A stretch of DNA of 64,000 bases. Source: Toxorhynchites rutilus septentrionalis. Lineage: Eukaryota; Arthropoda; Insecta; Diptera; Culicidae. Positions within the stretch are counted from its first letter, which is position 1; the number at the start of each line of letters is the position of its first letter. Position numbers and translations under genes: made by a program. The notes under the pieces were generated by a model. That model did not search any database, was not told the DNA's origin, and saw only the letters and a program-made list of their open reading frames with translations. The DNA lies in the NCBI RefSeq assembly GCF_029784135.1, contig NC_073745.1:165663328-165727327 (forward strand), given 5' to 3'. Below are positions 9,060 to 17,745 of the stretch, in pieces.

Positions 9060-9640
9060 TATGCTGTAAAGAAAAGTAAAAATTTACTGATCCGAGGACC
9101 AAAGCAGTAACGAAGCACAAGTGACCTAGCGAAAGGCGTGTTCCAAAGCCAAAAAACAAAACGGCCCCTCTCAGGAGGATAGGAAGGAAAGGAGTGGAAA
9201 GGATTTGGGTGGGATTAGTGGATTGGGAGGGGGTGGGAGTGGTATGGGAAGGAAAGAGGGGAGGAGTAGGTGTGGGGTGGGGTGAAATGAAATGAAATAC
9301 AGTTTGAATAGATAATAAAATATAGTGGTTTTGAATTTAATGGTATATAGTATAGCTGAAAAATGGAGAGGTTTATTTAATGAATTTATTCTCCTTGGTG
9401 AGTGTGGCTGTAGGAATAGGAAGTTGATTAAAGTATAATGTAATGGATAGAAGATAGATGTGGGTATGAAAGTATATATTATATTATTTGTTATTTAATA
9501 TTATTGAATGCGTGTATATACATGTATGAATACCTTCCTTCCGACCCGTACATACATGTGTATACACACATAAACACGCATACATGACTGTGAAGTGGCG
9601 AACTTTAATAAGCACTTTCCAAGGTATTTAGTATTTCGGT
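9060..9640 (-). other. 3' UTR of the I-clade element
   Basis: Non-coding. Contains purine/pyrimidine-biased blocks (9170-9290 is almost entirely G/A on the plus strand), (TG/CA)-rich words around 9510-9590 and a conserved-looking end with TCGCTAGGTCACTTGTGC on the minus strand. Confidence 0.6.
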
Positions 9641-12600
9641 TTAGATTTTACCAAAGAAGTCGGTTTCTTTCAGAAACGCAATTAAATTGGTTTCTTGGGT
9701 CTCGTCTCTACTGAGGATATCTCGGAGACTCTGACCTATGTTGTGTCGGACTCGAGCATCTTTGGTATGTTGACATTCAAGTAAAAGATGGCTAACGGAA
9801 ACCGGAGCTTCGTTGCAAGCACATTGGGGTTTTTCGGCTCTGCAGAACAAGTGTGAGTGGGTGAAGTTAGTGTGCCCAATTCGAAGACGGGTAAGGACTT
9901 GCCTTTCCCTACTATTGAGGCGGTCATCCCAAGGGAGAGTGGAATTTTTAATTTTATGAAGATGAGTGGGACGGCTGTTTATCCAGCCTATGTCCCAGCT
10001 TTCACGGACTTGCTGTTTTACCCAGCGGACAATGTCAGATGGAGGACAGGGCATGTCTGGGGGATCTATTTTGCTGCCCTTGCCGGCCAGTATGTCGGCG
10101 GCTGTGTTTCCACGGATTCCTGAGTGACCAGGAACCCAGCAGAAGGAGATGTTTTTATTTGAAGCAGCCTCTTCTGTTTGCTTAATCCATGGGTGTTTGC
10201 TGTTTCCACTCAGAAGATCGTGGAGACAGCTAGCTGAGTCTGAGAATATTGTGGTAGGAAGAAACTCATGGGTGCATTCTTGGGTAGCTATTAAAAGGGC
10301 GAAAGCTTCCGCACTGAAGATGGAGCATTGCGGTGGAAGAGAAAAGCTACCAGTGTATCTACTCTCAAAGACTCCACATCCAACTCCATCGGCACTGACT
10401 GAACCATCTGTGTATACCTGGTGGTTGATTTGAAAATTGGATGCAACGAGGTTATTGAAGCAGGCTTTGACTTTTGGAGAAGGGTCTCCCGCTCGAACTG
10501 TCTTGAGAAGTTCAAGGTTAATGTTCGGCGGTTTGACGTTCCAATTTCTTCCCGTCGCAGATGAACGTTCACATATATCGGGAAGATCTTTGTTCGTGAG
10601 ATTTTTGAACCATGTTTTAGCTCTATGTATTAATGGGACATTGTGGTCGCTTTCGGGGAGTGACAAGTGACGGATGGCTTTATTGGTGATGGCTTTTGTT
10701 ACCAGGTGGGTGAAGGGAAGTTGCCCACTTTCTGCCATTACAGCAAGAGTGGGACTGGTGGGAAAAGCGCCAATTGCGAGCCTAATTGCTTTATTGTAAA
10801 TTGGTTGAATGGTGTTTAACACCCTGTCCCCTCCACGGCTGAAGGTGCCTATTCCGTAAAGGATTTGTGGGACCAACCAAACATTTACAACATTTAGCAA
10901 CGTCTTTCTATGACCAGAGGCTAGGTTGCCTGCGATAGACTTGATGATGTTCAATTTCTTTCTGGTGGCTATTTTGGTCTTTTGGGAATGTGATAGGAAG
11001 TTGAGTTTCTTGTCGAAAGTAACCCCTAGTATTTTCAATGTCCTCATTGTAGGGATCGGGATTTTGTTGAGCTGAAGATAGGTTCTCCTTCTGAGAGCTT
11101 TTCCGATATGTATGTGTTTGGATTTCTCCGGGGAAATTTTAAAACCTGTTTTTAGAGCCCAGTTTTGGATGGAGTCTAAGGTTTTTTGAAGCCTCTTTCT
11201 CTGAATTAAGCCGAAGCAGCTCGTAGAGATAAGAGTGATGTCATCTGCATAGACTATGACCTTTATATGGTCCGGGATTATCTCGAATAGAGATTGCATG
11301 GCAATGTTGAAGAGGGTTGGTGAAAGTGCTGAGCCTTGTGGGAAGCCGTTTTCTGGGATTTTTAGAGAAGATTGGTGGTTGTTAATAACGGTTTTGAAAG
11401 ACCGGTTTTCTAGAAAACTTTTAACGAAGAGACCTAATCTCCCACGAATCCCCCAGTCGAAAAGGCTTTTCAGCACTGGGTACCTCCATGCCCGATCGAA
11501 GGCCTTGGATAAATCCAGGGAAACAATATCAATGTGGTGTAATTTTTCAGTTGCGTCGTCTAGGATTTTTTCGATTGCTACAAGGCAATCTTCTGTACCT
11601 TTTCCCGCACGGAAGGCGAATTGTCTGGGATCAATCAGCTTATTTGACTCTAGAAAAGTCGTTAAGCGTCGATTGACCATTTTTTCCAAGACTTTCCCAA
11701 CACAACTTAGGAGAGTGATGGGGCGGAAATTGTCAAGAAGATGGTTGTTCATGTCTGGTTTCGGGATACAGATCATTAAACCCTCTTTCCAGCAACTGGG
11801 GAGGGTTCCACTGTCCCAGACTTTGTTGAGGAGCTTCAGAAGTGCTTTTTTCCCGAGATGGGGTAGATTCTTAAGCATAGGGTAGCTAATGTCATCAGGT
11901 CCTGTGGATCCTTGTTTGACTTTGTTCAGTACCCAATCGAGCTCTTTGAAGGAGAGGTTTTTGTTGAAGTCAAATTCCACATCGGTATGAAAATCGATGG
12001 GAATTCTTTCGCATTCCGTTTTGTGGGTTAGAAAGGTTTGGTCGTAGTTTTGATTGGAGGAGGCGGAAGCAAAGAAATCTCCAAACGCCTCGGCGATGAT
12101 TTTCCGGTCATTGGTGTATTGACCGTTAATTAGAAGATTATATTCTTTGCTTCTTTTCTTTCCATGAAGCCTGCCAATCTTACTCCATAAATCCTTTGTT
12201 GACGCGTTGGGATTAATTTCGCTGACGAATTTAACCCAACTGTTGTGCTTGGCTGTGTTGATAGCAGTCTTAGCTTCTTTGCGAGCCCTTTGGAACTCTG
12301 CAAGCAGAGTGGGTCTCAGTGGGCTGTCCGGATGGGCCTTTCTTAATTTGCGTAGGGCCTTACGTCGACCTTTGATCGCTGCCTTCAGCTCAGGCGACCA
12401 CCATGGGACACATTTCCTGCCAGGGATGCCACTGGTTCTGGGGATGTGCACCATTGCAACTTCTAGGACAACTTTGGAGAATTCCTTGGCTGTCCAATCT
12501 CGTTTAGCGGAGAGGCGGTTTTCAATGTCAAACTGATAGCCAGCCCAGTCAGCGTATTCAAATTTCCATCTTGGCCTTGTTGAAAACTCTGGAGAAGTTT

Positions 12601-13285
12601 GGCCGAAGGAAGTGAAGATTGGAAAATGATCGCTTCCGCAAGTATCATCGTGGATGTTCCAAGAAAGTTTTGAAGATAGTTTGTCTGATACTATAGTGAG
12701 ATCGATGGCTGAAGTAGTACCAGAATAATGGATTCTGGTGTGTTGGCCGTTGTTAAGAAGGAGAAGAGAATGGTCGGATATGAAATCCTCAATGATGGAT
12801 CCTTTTCGATCGAGGTATGCACCTCCCCAGGCGTATGAGTGGGCGTTGAAATCACCCATAAGCATGATTGGGGCGGGAAGTTGGGCGAACAGATGGTCCA
12901 GTTGGCCGCGTAGAGTGTTCGGATCGGAATCATTAGTGATGTAGATGCTAACGACGGTGATTGGAAAGGGGTGTTTAATGCGCACTACCACTGCCTGAAG
13001 ATCAGTGGTAATGGGAAGAAGATCATGTGGAGTGCCATCTTTGATTGCGATTGCAACTCCGTTTTTTGAGGGGTTGGGACCCTCTTTGAAATATGTGATA
13101 TATTTTGAGATGAAGTGTTTATCGAAGTTGTTTGGAGTCATAGTTTCTTGAAGGGCTATGACTGTGGGATTAGAGTTTGAAATAAGCATTTTCAGTTCTA
13201 GAATATTTCGTCGGATACTTCTGATGTTCCATTGTATCCCGAATTTCTGTGTTGGAGTGAATGTGTTGGTGTTTTTAACTCTAAT
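9641..13285 (-). CDS. I-clade ORF2: AP endonuclease, reverse transcriptase, RNase H
   Basis: About 1,182 residues from the ATG at 13189, but the endonuclease motif IQWNIRSIRRN lies upstream of it in the same frame, so translation must begin between the TAA at about 13285 and that ATG, perhaps by reinitiation after ORF1. Domains: APE-type endonuclease (QET near residue 15, GDFNAHS near 112, SDHFPIF near 190) that nicks target DNA; reverse transcriptase (SLDLSKAFDRAW, GFPQGSALSP, YADDITLIS); RNase H (YTDGSVSADG, AEAFALL, FSDSASCL, GHSGIRGNTAAD) removing the RNA template; C-terminal CACNEAPVSVSHLLLEC finger. No stop or frameshift is seen and all catalytic residues are present, so it could be active. 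Confidence 0.93.
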   Translation of the reverse strand: MRVKNTNTFTPTQKFGIQWNIRSIRRNILELKMLISNSNPTVIALQETMTPNNFDKHFISKYITYFKEGPNPSKNGVAIAIKDGTPHDLLPITTDLQAVVVRIKHPFPITVVSIYITNDSDPNTLRGQLDHLFAQLPAPIMLMGDFNAHSYAWGGAYLDRKGSIIEDFISDHSLLLLNNGQHTRIHYSGTTSAIDLTIVSDKLSSKLSWNIHDDTCGSDHFPIFTSFGQTSPEFSTRPRWKFEYADWAGYQFDIENRLSAKRDWTAKEFSKVVLEVAMVHIPRTSGIPGRKCVPWWSPELKAAIKGRRKALRKLRKAHPDSPLRPTLLAEFQRARKEAKTAINTAKHNSWVKFVSEINPNASTKDLWSKIGRLHGKKRSKEYNLLINGQYTNDRKIIAEAFGDFFASASSNQNYDQTFLTHKTECERIPIDFHTDVEFDFNKNLSFKELDWVLNKVKQGSTGPDDISYPMLKNLPHLGKKALLKLLNKVWDSGTLPSCWKEGLMICIPKPDMNNHLLDNFRPITLLSCVGKVLEKMVNRRLTTFLESNKLIDPRQFAFRAGKGTEDCLVAIEKILDDATEKLHHIDIVSLDLSKAFDRAWRYPVLKSLFDWGIRGRLGLFVKSFLENRSFKTVINNHQSSLKIPENGFPQGSALSPTLFNIAMQSLFEIIPDHIKVIVYADDITLISTSCFGLIQRKRLQKTLDSIQNWALKTGFKISPEKSKHIHIGKALRRRTYLQLNKIPIPTMRTLKILGVTFDKKLNFLSHSQKTKIATRKKLNIIKSIAGNLASGHRKTLLNVVNVWLVPQILYGIGTFSRGGDRVLNTIQPIYNKAIRLAIGAFPTSPTLAVMAESGQLPFTHLVTKAITNKAIRHLSLPESDHNVPLIHRAKTWFKNLTNKDLPDICERSSATGRNWNVKPPNINLELLKTVRAGDPSPKVKACFNNLVASNFQINHQVYTDGSVSADGVGCGVFESRYTGSFSLPPQCSIFSAEAFALLIATQECTHEFLPTTIFSDSASCLHDLLSGNSKHPWIKQTEEAASNKNISFCWVPGHSGIRGNTAADILAGKGSKIDPPDMPCPPSDIVRWVKQQVRESWDIGWINSRPTHLHKIKNSTLPWDDRLNSRERQVLTRLRIGHTNFTHSHLFCRAEKPQCACNEAPVSVSHLLLECQHTKDARVRHNIGQSLRDILSRDETQETNLIAFLKETDFFGKI

Positions 13286-13329
13286 TCCTAAGTCTTAATT
13301 GTGTGTATGTTTGAACTATTCAAAGAGAA

Positions 13330-14754
13330 TTAGTTCGATGGTCCTTTACCCTTGGAAAGAGAAGCTTTCTTTGAGGTATTGGTGTTGTTTTTGTTTGGTG
13401 TAGAAGTCTTTGGAGTGTTTGTTGTGTTTGTGTTGTTTTTTGTTGAATGTGCGTTGCTGTTGTTGTTATTGTTGTTTTTTGTTTGATGTGTGTTGTTGTT
13501 GTTTTCTGTTGGTGTTGTGTTGTTATTTGTTGGTGGTGTAGTTCTTTGTTCATTCTTAGTTCTTTTCTTGTCCTTGTTTGTTTGGATTTCATCTTCGGAT
13601 TTTTGATCTGAATCTGAAGATGATCCTTTCGCCATTTTTCTTTTATTTTTATTTTTGTTTGGAACATCAGAAGTGTCCATTGAAATGACTGATTCGTTTT
13701 CAGATTCCGTTGTTGAGCTGTCGGTTGTCGACTCTGTCATGGAAGTATCGATTGTAGTGTCAATTGGGGGAGTGCTTTCGCGGCTAGAAGAGGCCGAAGC
13801 GGCCGAGGCGCAGTTACATTTGCAGTTGCAGCTGGGTGTTGGCTTTTGCAAGTTGGAGAGTCTGTCTTGCAGAACACTTGCAAAAGTTGGTCCATTATTT
13901 TGACCGTTGTGTTTTTCTTTCGCCTCTTTGTAGGAGATACCATAATCGATTCTGATTTTTGTGATGTTGTTCTCGGTTTGCCATACGGGGCATTTCCTAT
14001 TCGAAGAGGAATGGTCCCCTTGGCAATTCAAGCAAAATGCTGAAGCGTTGCAGGTTTTAATTCCATCCTTTTGTTCTGGATGTTCCTGTCCACAATTTCG
14101 GCAAAGCGGGTTCTCGCGTTTGCATCGTTTGCTAGTATGTCCAAATTTGTAACACTTAAAGCATTGCATTGGGTTGGGGTAGAAATTTCTAGTCCCAGCC
14201 CGAATAAATCCAAAATTAATGAAATCGGGAACAACAGTTCCACGAATCGTCAAAATAAGAGTGGCAGTTGGTACAACAATATTGTTCTCCTTTCTGGTGA
14301 TGCGCTTGACATCGATCACACCTTGATCGGAAAGCTCTGTCACCAGTTCGGATTCTTTGATGTCCATGACATCACGACAAGTAACAACACATTTGCGTTG
14401 GTTAAGGGTTGGGTGGTAAATCACTTCAATAGGGGTTTCATCAATTAATTTGTTGATTAAGAGGAGCTTACCAATGATATCTTCGTCCTTGGCCGTAAGG
14501 ATATATTGCGTCCTCTTCTTGTCGTCTCGTTGCGGTCGCGCTGTGTAGTACTTCTTTCCTACAGCGTTGGCGATCGTCTTACTCACGACGAACGGGTTAG
14601 TCGGAATCACGTTCTCTCCTGTGGCACGTAGTAACAGGATCTGTAGGTTGCCGTTCAGTGGATCGGCCCATCTTGGAGCAGTACGTTGGGTAGGTTTACC
14701 CTCGTACAAATTTGTAGCCCGGCCTCCCGGAGGCCCGGAGCTACTTGAAGCCAT
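13330..14754 (-). CDS. I-clade ORF1: gag-like RNA-binding protein
   Basis: 474 residues from ATG at 14754 to TAA at 13330. The N-terminal half contains a gag-like fold region; three zinc knuckles follow at roughly residues 195-265: CFKCYKFGHTSKRC, CRNCGQEHPEQKDGIKTC and CLNCQGDHSSSNRKC. The tail is low complexity: Ser/Thr/Asp/Glu-rich, then Lys-rich, then runs of Asn, Thr and Gln. The protein would package element RNA into RNP. ORF2 opens about 45 bases after its stop. Frame intact. Confidence 0.92.
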   Translation of the reverse strand: MASSSSGPPGGRATNLYEGKPTQRTAPRWADPLNGNLQILLLRATGENVIPTNPFVVSKTIANAVGKKYYTARPQRDDKKRTQYILTAKDEDIIGKLLLINKLIDETPIEVIYHPTLNQRKCVVTCRDVMDIKESELVTELSDQGVIDVKRITRKENNIVVPTATLILTIRGTVVPDFINFGFIRAGTRNFYPNPMQCFKCYKFGHTSKRCKRENPLCRNCGQEHPEQKDGIKTCNASAFCLNCQGDHSSSNRKCPVWQTENNITKIRIDYGISYKEAKEKHNGQNNGPTFASVLQDRLSNLQKPTPSCNCKCNCASAASASSSRESTPPIDTTIDTSMTESTTDSSTTESENESVISMDTSDVPNKNKNKRKMAKGSSSDSDQKSEDEIQTNKDKKRTKNEQRTTPPTNNNTTPTENNNNTHQTKNNNNNNSNAHSTKNNTNTTNTPKTSTPNKNNTNTSKKASLSKGKGPSN

Positions 14755-15125
14755 GCTTCTGCTTGACTATACCTAGGTTATAGTCAGCAGGTACGGATAT
14801 AAAACCACTAAAATTCCTTATGGGGGATATTCACTAAGGGGTATTTTCCCAGAAAATCACACTTTGTTCCGATAAAGCACTTTGAAAAGCCACCAACAGG
14901 TGCAGAAAATTTCAAATTACACTTAATCTAATAATTGCTTCAGTCACTTCACTGTTTGTATGCGTGGTTTTTTTTTCTTTTTAGATTTTATTTAATAATT
15001 AAGATTCACTATTAGCACTACAGAAAAAAACTGGCAACACTGCCCGAAAGAAAAAAGGGGGCGTGGCGTCAGTGACGCCGAAAAAGCGCGCGCTTTTTCC
15101 GGCGAACCGGTGAGCACCGCCACCG

Positions 15126-15339
15126 CAGTGAACGTTTGTTGATATCCTTTTCTGCTATCCTCGGGTTGCGATGCTGAAAATCAATTTGTATTTAGGACTA
15201 ATCAAGCCTTCAGAAAGGCTGCTCTAAGCATTTGATTAGTTGTGCGAGAAAACTCCTATTTTTCCGTACTCTTTTACAAGGGCGCTAAAAACACGACCGA
15301 ATCGGTTGAATGTCAGTAGCACCTTGATGTATTTTTTTT
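15126..15339. other. unassigned stretch between retrotransposon and histone promoter copy
   Basis: No frame of note. Contains AAGCCTTCAGAAAGGCTGCT, a short inverted repeat (AGCCTT..AAGGCT), and ends in a T-run before the repeated histone promoter unit. Confidence 0.35.
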
Positions 15340-15530
15340 TTGCCATCGCTCCCTTTTAACGCTCATTCGTTCGTATCGTTGGACTCGCCCCTCTGGCTGA
15401 GTCTGCCAATTTGTCTCTATCCTGTGAGTGTGTACCGCTAGAGTATAAAACACGCGGACCCCAAAAAAATATCTTATTTTCTTTCAAACCGTAAACCCGT
15501 GTGGTTGTACGGCATCGGCATCAAGAACAG
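15340..15530 (+). promoter_or_regulatory. histone promoter unit, copy A
   Basis: Nearly identical to 15850-16030: GCCATCGCTCCCTTTTAACG, GGACTCGCCCCTCTGGCTGA, then a TATA motif in GAGTATAAAACACGCGGA about 15430-15450 and CCCGTGTGGTTGTACGGC. The gene that should follow is missing: the unit runs straight into sequence (CAAGAACAGAGCAGCTTCGG) that in the other copy lies downstream of H2A, so the H2A body was deleted here. Confidence 0.7.
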
Positions 15531-15594
15531 AGCAGCTTCGGTTCGGCGCTCATCAAGGCAAAAATTAGTTTCAGTGAGTGGCAAAGTGTTTCTC

Positions 15595-15630
15595 CGGCAC
15601 GTCGCATTAAATGTAATTTACTGAACAACA
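15595..15630. repeat. solo end of MITE family 1
   Basis: CCGGCACGTCGCATTAAATG followed by TAATTTACTG matches the right terminus of the MITE; the rest is absent. The same scar occurs at 16336-16370 (GTCGCATTATATGTAATTTA), showing that the two histone units are duplicates made after the MITE was reduced to a stub. Confidence 0.6.
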
Positions 15631-15839
15631 TGTCACAAGCTGGATGGGAAGAAATTTTCCAACTGTGAAAGCTGTGGCGAGTGGCAAACGCAATAGCTAA
15701 ACAAAAAGGTTTAGCCGAACATGATGGGGATATCGAGTGATAACAAAACAATAAACTCTTTAGATTGAAGATAATTTTGTGATCCTGAAAAAGCCCCTTT
15801 TTAGCCTGCATATGAATCCAACGAGCGAACAAATCGTAA

Positions 15840-16035
15840 TGAATGTATTTTTTTGCCATCGCTCCCTTTTAACGCTCATTCGTTCGTCTCGTTGGACTCG
15901 CCCCTCTGGCTGAGTCTGCCGATTTGTCTCTATCCTGTGAGTGTGTACCGCAAGAGTATAAAACACGCGGATCCCAAAAAAATATCTTATTTTCTTTCAA
16001 ACCGTAAACCCGTGTGGTTGTACGGCATCGGCATC
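15840..16035 (+). promoter_or_regulatory. histone H2A promoter unit, copy B
   Basis: TATA motif in GAGTATAAAACACGCGGA at about 15953-15970, 70-80 bp upstream of the former H2A start, with upstream AACGCTCATTCGTTCGTCTC and GGACTCGCCCCTCTGGCTGA blocks shared with copy A and with the H2A-H2B gap at 5058-5196. Orientation matches the H2A pseudogene that follows. Confidence 0.7.
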
Positions 16036-16266
16036 GTGGACGTAACAAAGGAGAACAAGTTAAGGGAAAGGCAAAGTCTCACTCGAACCGTGCAGGTCTC
16101 CAGTTCCCTGTTGGTCGCATTCACTGATTGCTCCGCAAGGGTAACTAGGCCGAACGGATTGGTGCCGGAGCACCAGTATACCTAACAGCGATTATAGAGT
16201 TTCGGCCGTCGGAGTGCTCGAGTTGGCTTGCAAAACTGCTCACGACAATCAGAAAACTCGCATCAA
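16036..16266 (+). pseudogene. histone H2A pseudogene, copy 4
   Basis: Closely related to copy 1: GTGGACGTAAC replaces the start, then [25 protein letters not shown] followed by a stop, LLRKGN, AERIGAGAPVYL, and later residues in a shifted frame to KTR. It shares with copy 1 both the lost initiator and the RIH* stop, so those lesions existed before the two were duplicated. Confidence 0.85.
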
Positions 16267-16503
16267 GAACAGAGCAGCTTCGGTTCGGCGCTTATCAAGG
16301 CAACAATTAGTTTCAGTGAGTGGCAAAGTGTTTCTCCGGCACGTCGCATTATATGTAATTTACTGAACAACATGTCACAAGCTGGATGGGAAGAAATTTT
16401 CCAACTGTGAAAGCTGTGGCGAGTGGCAAACGCAATAGCTAAACAGGAAGGTTTAACCGAACAAGATGGGAATATCGAGTGATAACAAAAACACAACACC
16501 AAA

Positions 16504-16519
16504 GGTTCTTTTCAGAACC
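16504..16519 (+). terminator. perfect histone 3' stem-loop
   Basis: GGTTCTTTTCAGAACC, a perfect 6-bp stem with TTTC loop, preceded by CACCAAA and followed by ATCAACA, as expected for a processed histone mRNA end. It lies about 240 bp downstream of H2A copy 4. Confidence 0.85.
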
Positions 16520-16603
16520 ATCAACATATTCATAAAGAGAAAACAGTAAACTAATCCATTTTTCAGGTAGATAGGTAGGTATTCACGTAGGAGAAGAAAA
16601 TAA

Positions 16604-16702
16604 AACAATATATTTAAAATATATATTTAACAAAAGCTGTCCCTTTTTGTATAGTCCAACGTCACTCCGGTTATGTCCCCGACATTACCCACCCGTCTTT
16701 TT
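16604..16702 (-). repeat. right terminal inverted repeat of the histone-bearing insert
   Basis: Reverse complement of 3854-3952; ends CCCCGACATTACCCACCCGT followed by CTTTTT. Sequence just inside (16520-16600) is AT-rich and unassigned. Confidence 0.85.
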
Positions 16703-16777
16703 CCTACTTGTTCAGTGCCTAGATTTTCATTTCACCCCCTGTATCTTCCGGTTAGACGTAGTCCTACGTCAAAAAAA

Positions 16778-17334
16778 ACACTTCAGTTTGCGAGAGACAA
16801 TGTCAACAAACCACTAGATATTTGGTCGGACGAGTCCAAGATTAAGCTGTTCAACAAGAGTGTAGCGGAAGAGCGACGAGGATCTCCAGGACCGGCATCT
16901 ACAACTGACCATGGTGGAAGCATCATGGTGTGGGGTTGTTTCTCGTGGGCTGAGGTGGGGAACTTAGCGAAGGTCAACGGTATTATGACTGCCGATGGTT
17001 ACATCGGCATTTTGTGCGAGTACATGAAAGAAGCTATGCTGAAAATGGGGTTGGAGGATAACTTTATCTTCCAGCTAGATAATGATCCAAAACATACTGC
17101 GAAGAAAACAGCAGCATTCTTCCGATCGGCAGGGAACAAAACAATAATGTGGCTACCCCAAAGCCCCGACTTGAATCCTATTGAGAATTTATAGGCGACA
17201 AGGTGGATAAAACTGACGATGCGAACAAGCAAAACTGTTTTGTTGCGTTGAAGAAGGCTTGGAACAAGCTGGACCTTCAACACTTACAGAACCTCGTGGA
17301 GAGTATGCCAAAGCCTTGTCAGTTGGTTATATAG
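16778..17334 (+). pseudogene. Tc1 transposase, C-terminal catalytic half
   Basis: Continues the transposase broken at 3860: LQFARDNVNKPLDIWSDESK (first Asp), GGSIMVWGCFS, FQLDNDPKHTAKK (second Asp), then SPDLNPIENL with Glu 34 residues on, the DD34E triad of Tc1. A stop (TTATAG) follows ENL and the end of the protein continues in another frame (VALKKAWNKLDLQHLQNLVE) to TAG at 17332-17334. Inactive through the split, the stop and the frameshift. Confidence 0.88.
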
Positions 17335-17384
17335 GCCAAAGGGAGTCATATTGACTATTAATTATTTGTTTTTATTCTTGAATG

Positions 17385-17556
17385 ACGTTAACGTTCCCTG
17401 TGGAACTTTTGCAGTCTCAACGTATGCATTAACTAGCGTCATTTATTACTACTTATTTGAGATTTCTTAAGCCAAATAACACGCCTTGAATGTGTTCTGA
17501 GGGGCAAGCTCTAGAATACGCGTGACCACAGTGCAAGTCGAAGGAAATTTCTAAAA
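17385..17556 (-). mobile_element. 5'-truncated tRNA-derived SINE inside the Tc1 3' region
   Basis: Reverse complement matches the 3' two thirds of the SINEs at 20489-20772 and 54712-54987: GACTTGCACTGTGGTCACGC, ATTCTAGAGCTTGCC, AAGGCGTGTTATTTGGC, ACGTTGAGAC, GGAACGTTAACG. The tRNA-like head is missing. Its tail side borders CAAGAATAAAAACA. Confidence 0.8.
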
Positions 17557-17745
17557 GTACCCATTTAGGAACAAAAGTCATTTTTTGTTTTTCTAAAAAA
17601 AAAAAATCAACGATACTGAAATGGCAAAATGGTTTCCTAACTACCTACTTTCACGCAGTATTGACTTGAAAGCGAATAGTTTGAAAAAACTTTTAATATT
17701 GAAACACTTTGATTTCAAATAGGGGCGGATTTTTTTTTGCGCCCA
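17557..17745 (+). repeat. right end of the Tc1-like element
   Basis: Inverted counterpart of 3222-3330. Includes GATACTGAAATGGCAAAATG and ends CGCCCATCAGTG before TA. Confidence 0.6.

Larger units (their letters stand above)
9060..15125 (-). mobile_element. I-clade non-LTR retrotransposon, apparently full length
   Basis: Two long intact frames on the minus strand (gag-like ORF1, 14754-13330; pol ORF2, ~13285-9641), a ~370-bp 5' UTR (to about 15125) with a GC-rich CGCGCGCTTTTTC hairpin region, and a ~580-bp 3' UTR. RNase H and a C-terminal Cys-His motif place it in the I group. Ends are approximate: the 3' end lies near 9060-9090 and the 5' end near 15060-15130; I could not identify the target duplication. 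It interrupts the histone-derived insert and is therefore younger. Confidence 0.8.
3854..16702. mobile_element. ~12.8 kb TIR-flanked insert carrying histone gene remnants
   Basis: The ends, 3854-3952 and 16604-16702, are inverted repeats of about 99 bp with a handful of mismatches; inside the insertion point they begin AAAAAGACGGGTGGGTAATG. Contents from left to right: divergent H2A/H2B pseudogenes, a TA-flanked MITE, a palindrome with H2A in both arms, a retrotransposon on the minus strand (about 9060-15125), two copies of a histone promoter unit, another H2A copy and a histone stem-loop. No transposase is encoded except that of the nested retroelement, so the insert would be non-autonomous. 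Superfamily not determined: no clean target duplication is visible, because the right TIR is followed by an extra ~80 bp repeat before Tc1 resumes. Confidence 0.6.
3222..17745 (+). mobile_element. Tc1-like DNA transposon, split by a ~12.9 kb nested insertion
   Basis: The two halves of one Tc1-type transposase lie at 3498-3860 and 16778-17334. The outer flanks match as inverted repeats: 3240-3330 (ATTTTGCCATTTCAGTATCG) is the reverse complement of 17560-17640. On the right the element appears to end near 17745 in CGCCCATCAGTG followed by TA, the expected Tc1 target. The far left end beyond about 3222 does not match the right end and is probably truncated. All sequence between the two transposase halves is later insertion, including a third-level retrotransposon. 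Confidence 0.75.

Noticed and set aside
9857..12944. Plus-strand frames of 60-210 codons opposite the I-clade ORF2
   Set aside because: Antisense shadows of a coding frame with strong domain evidence.
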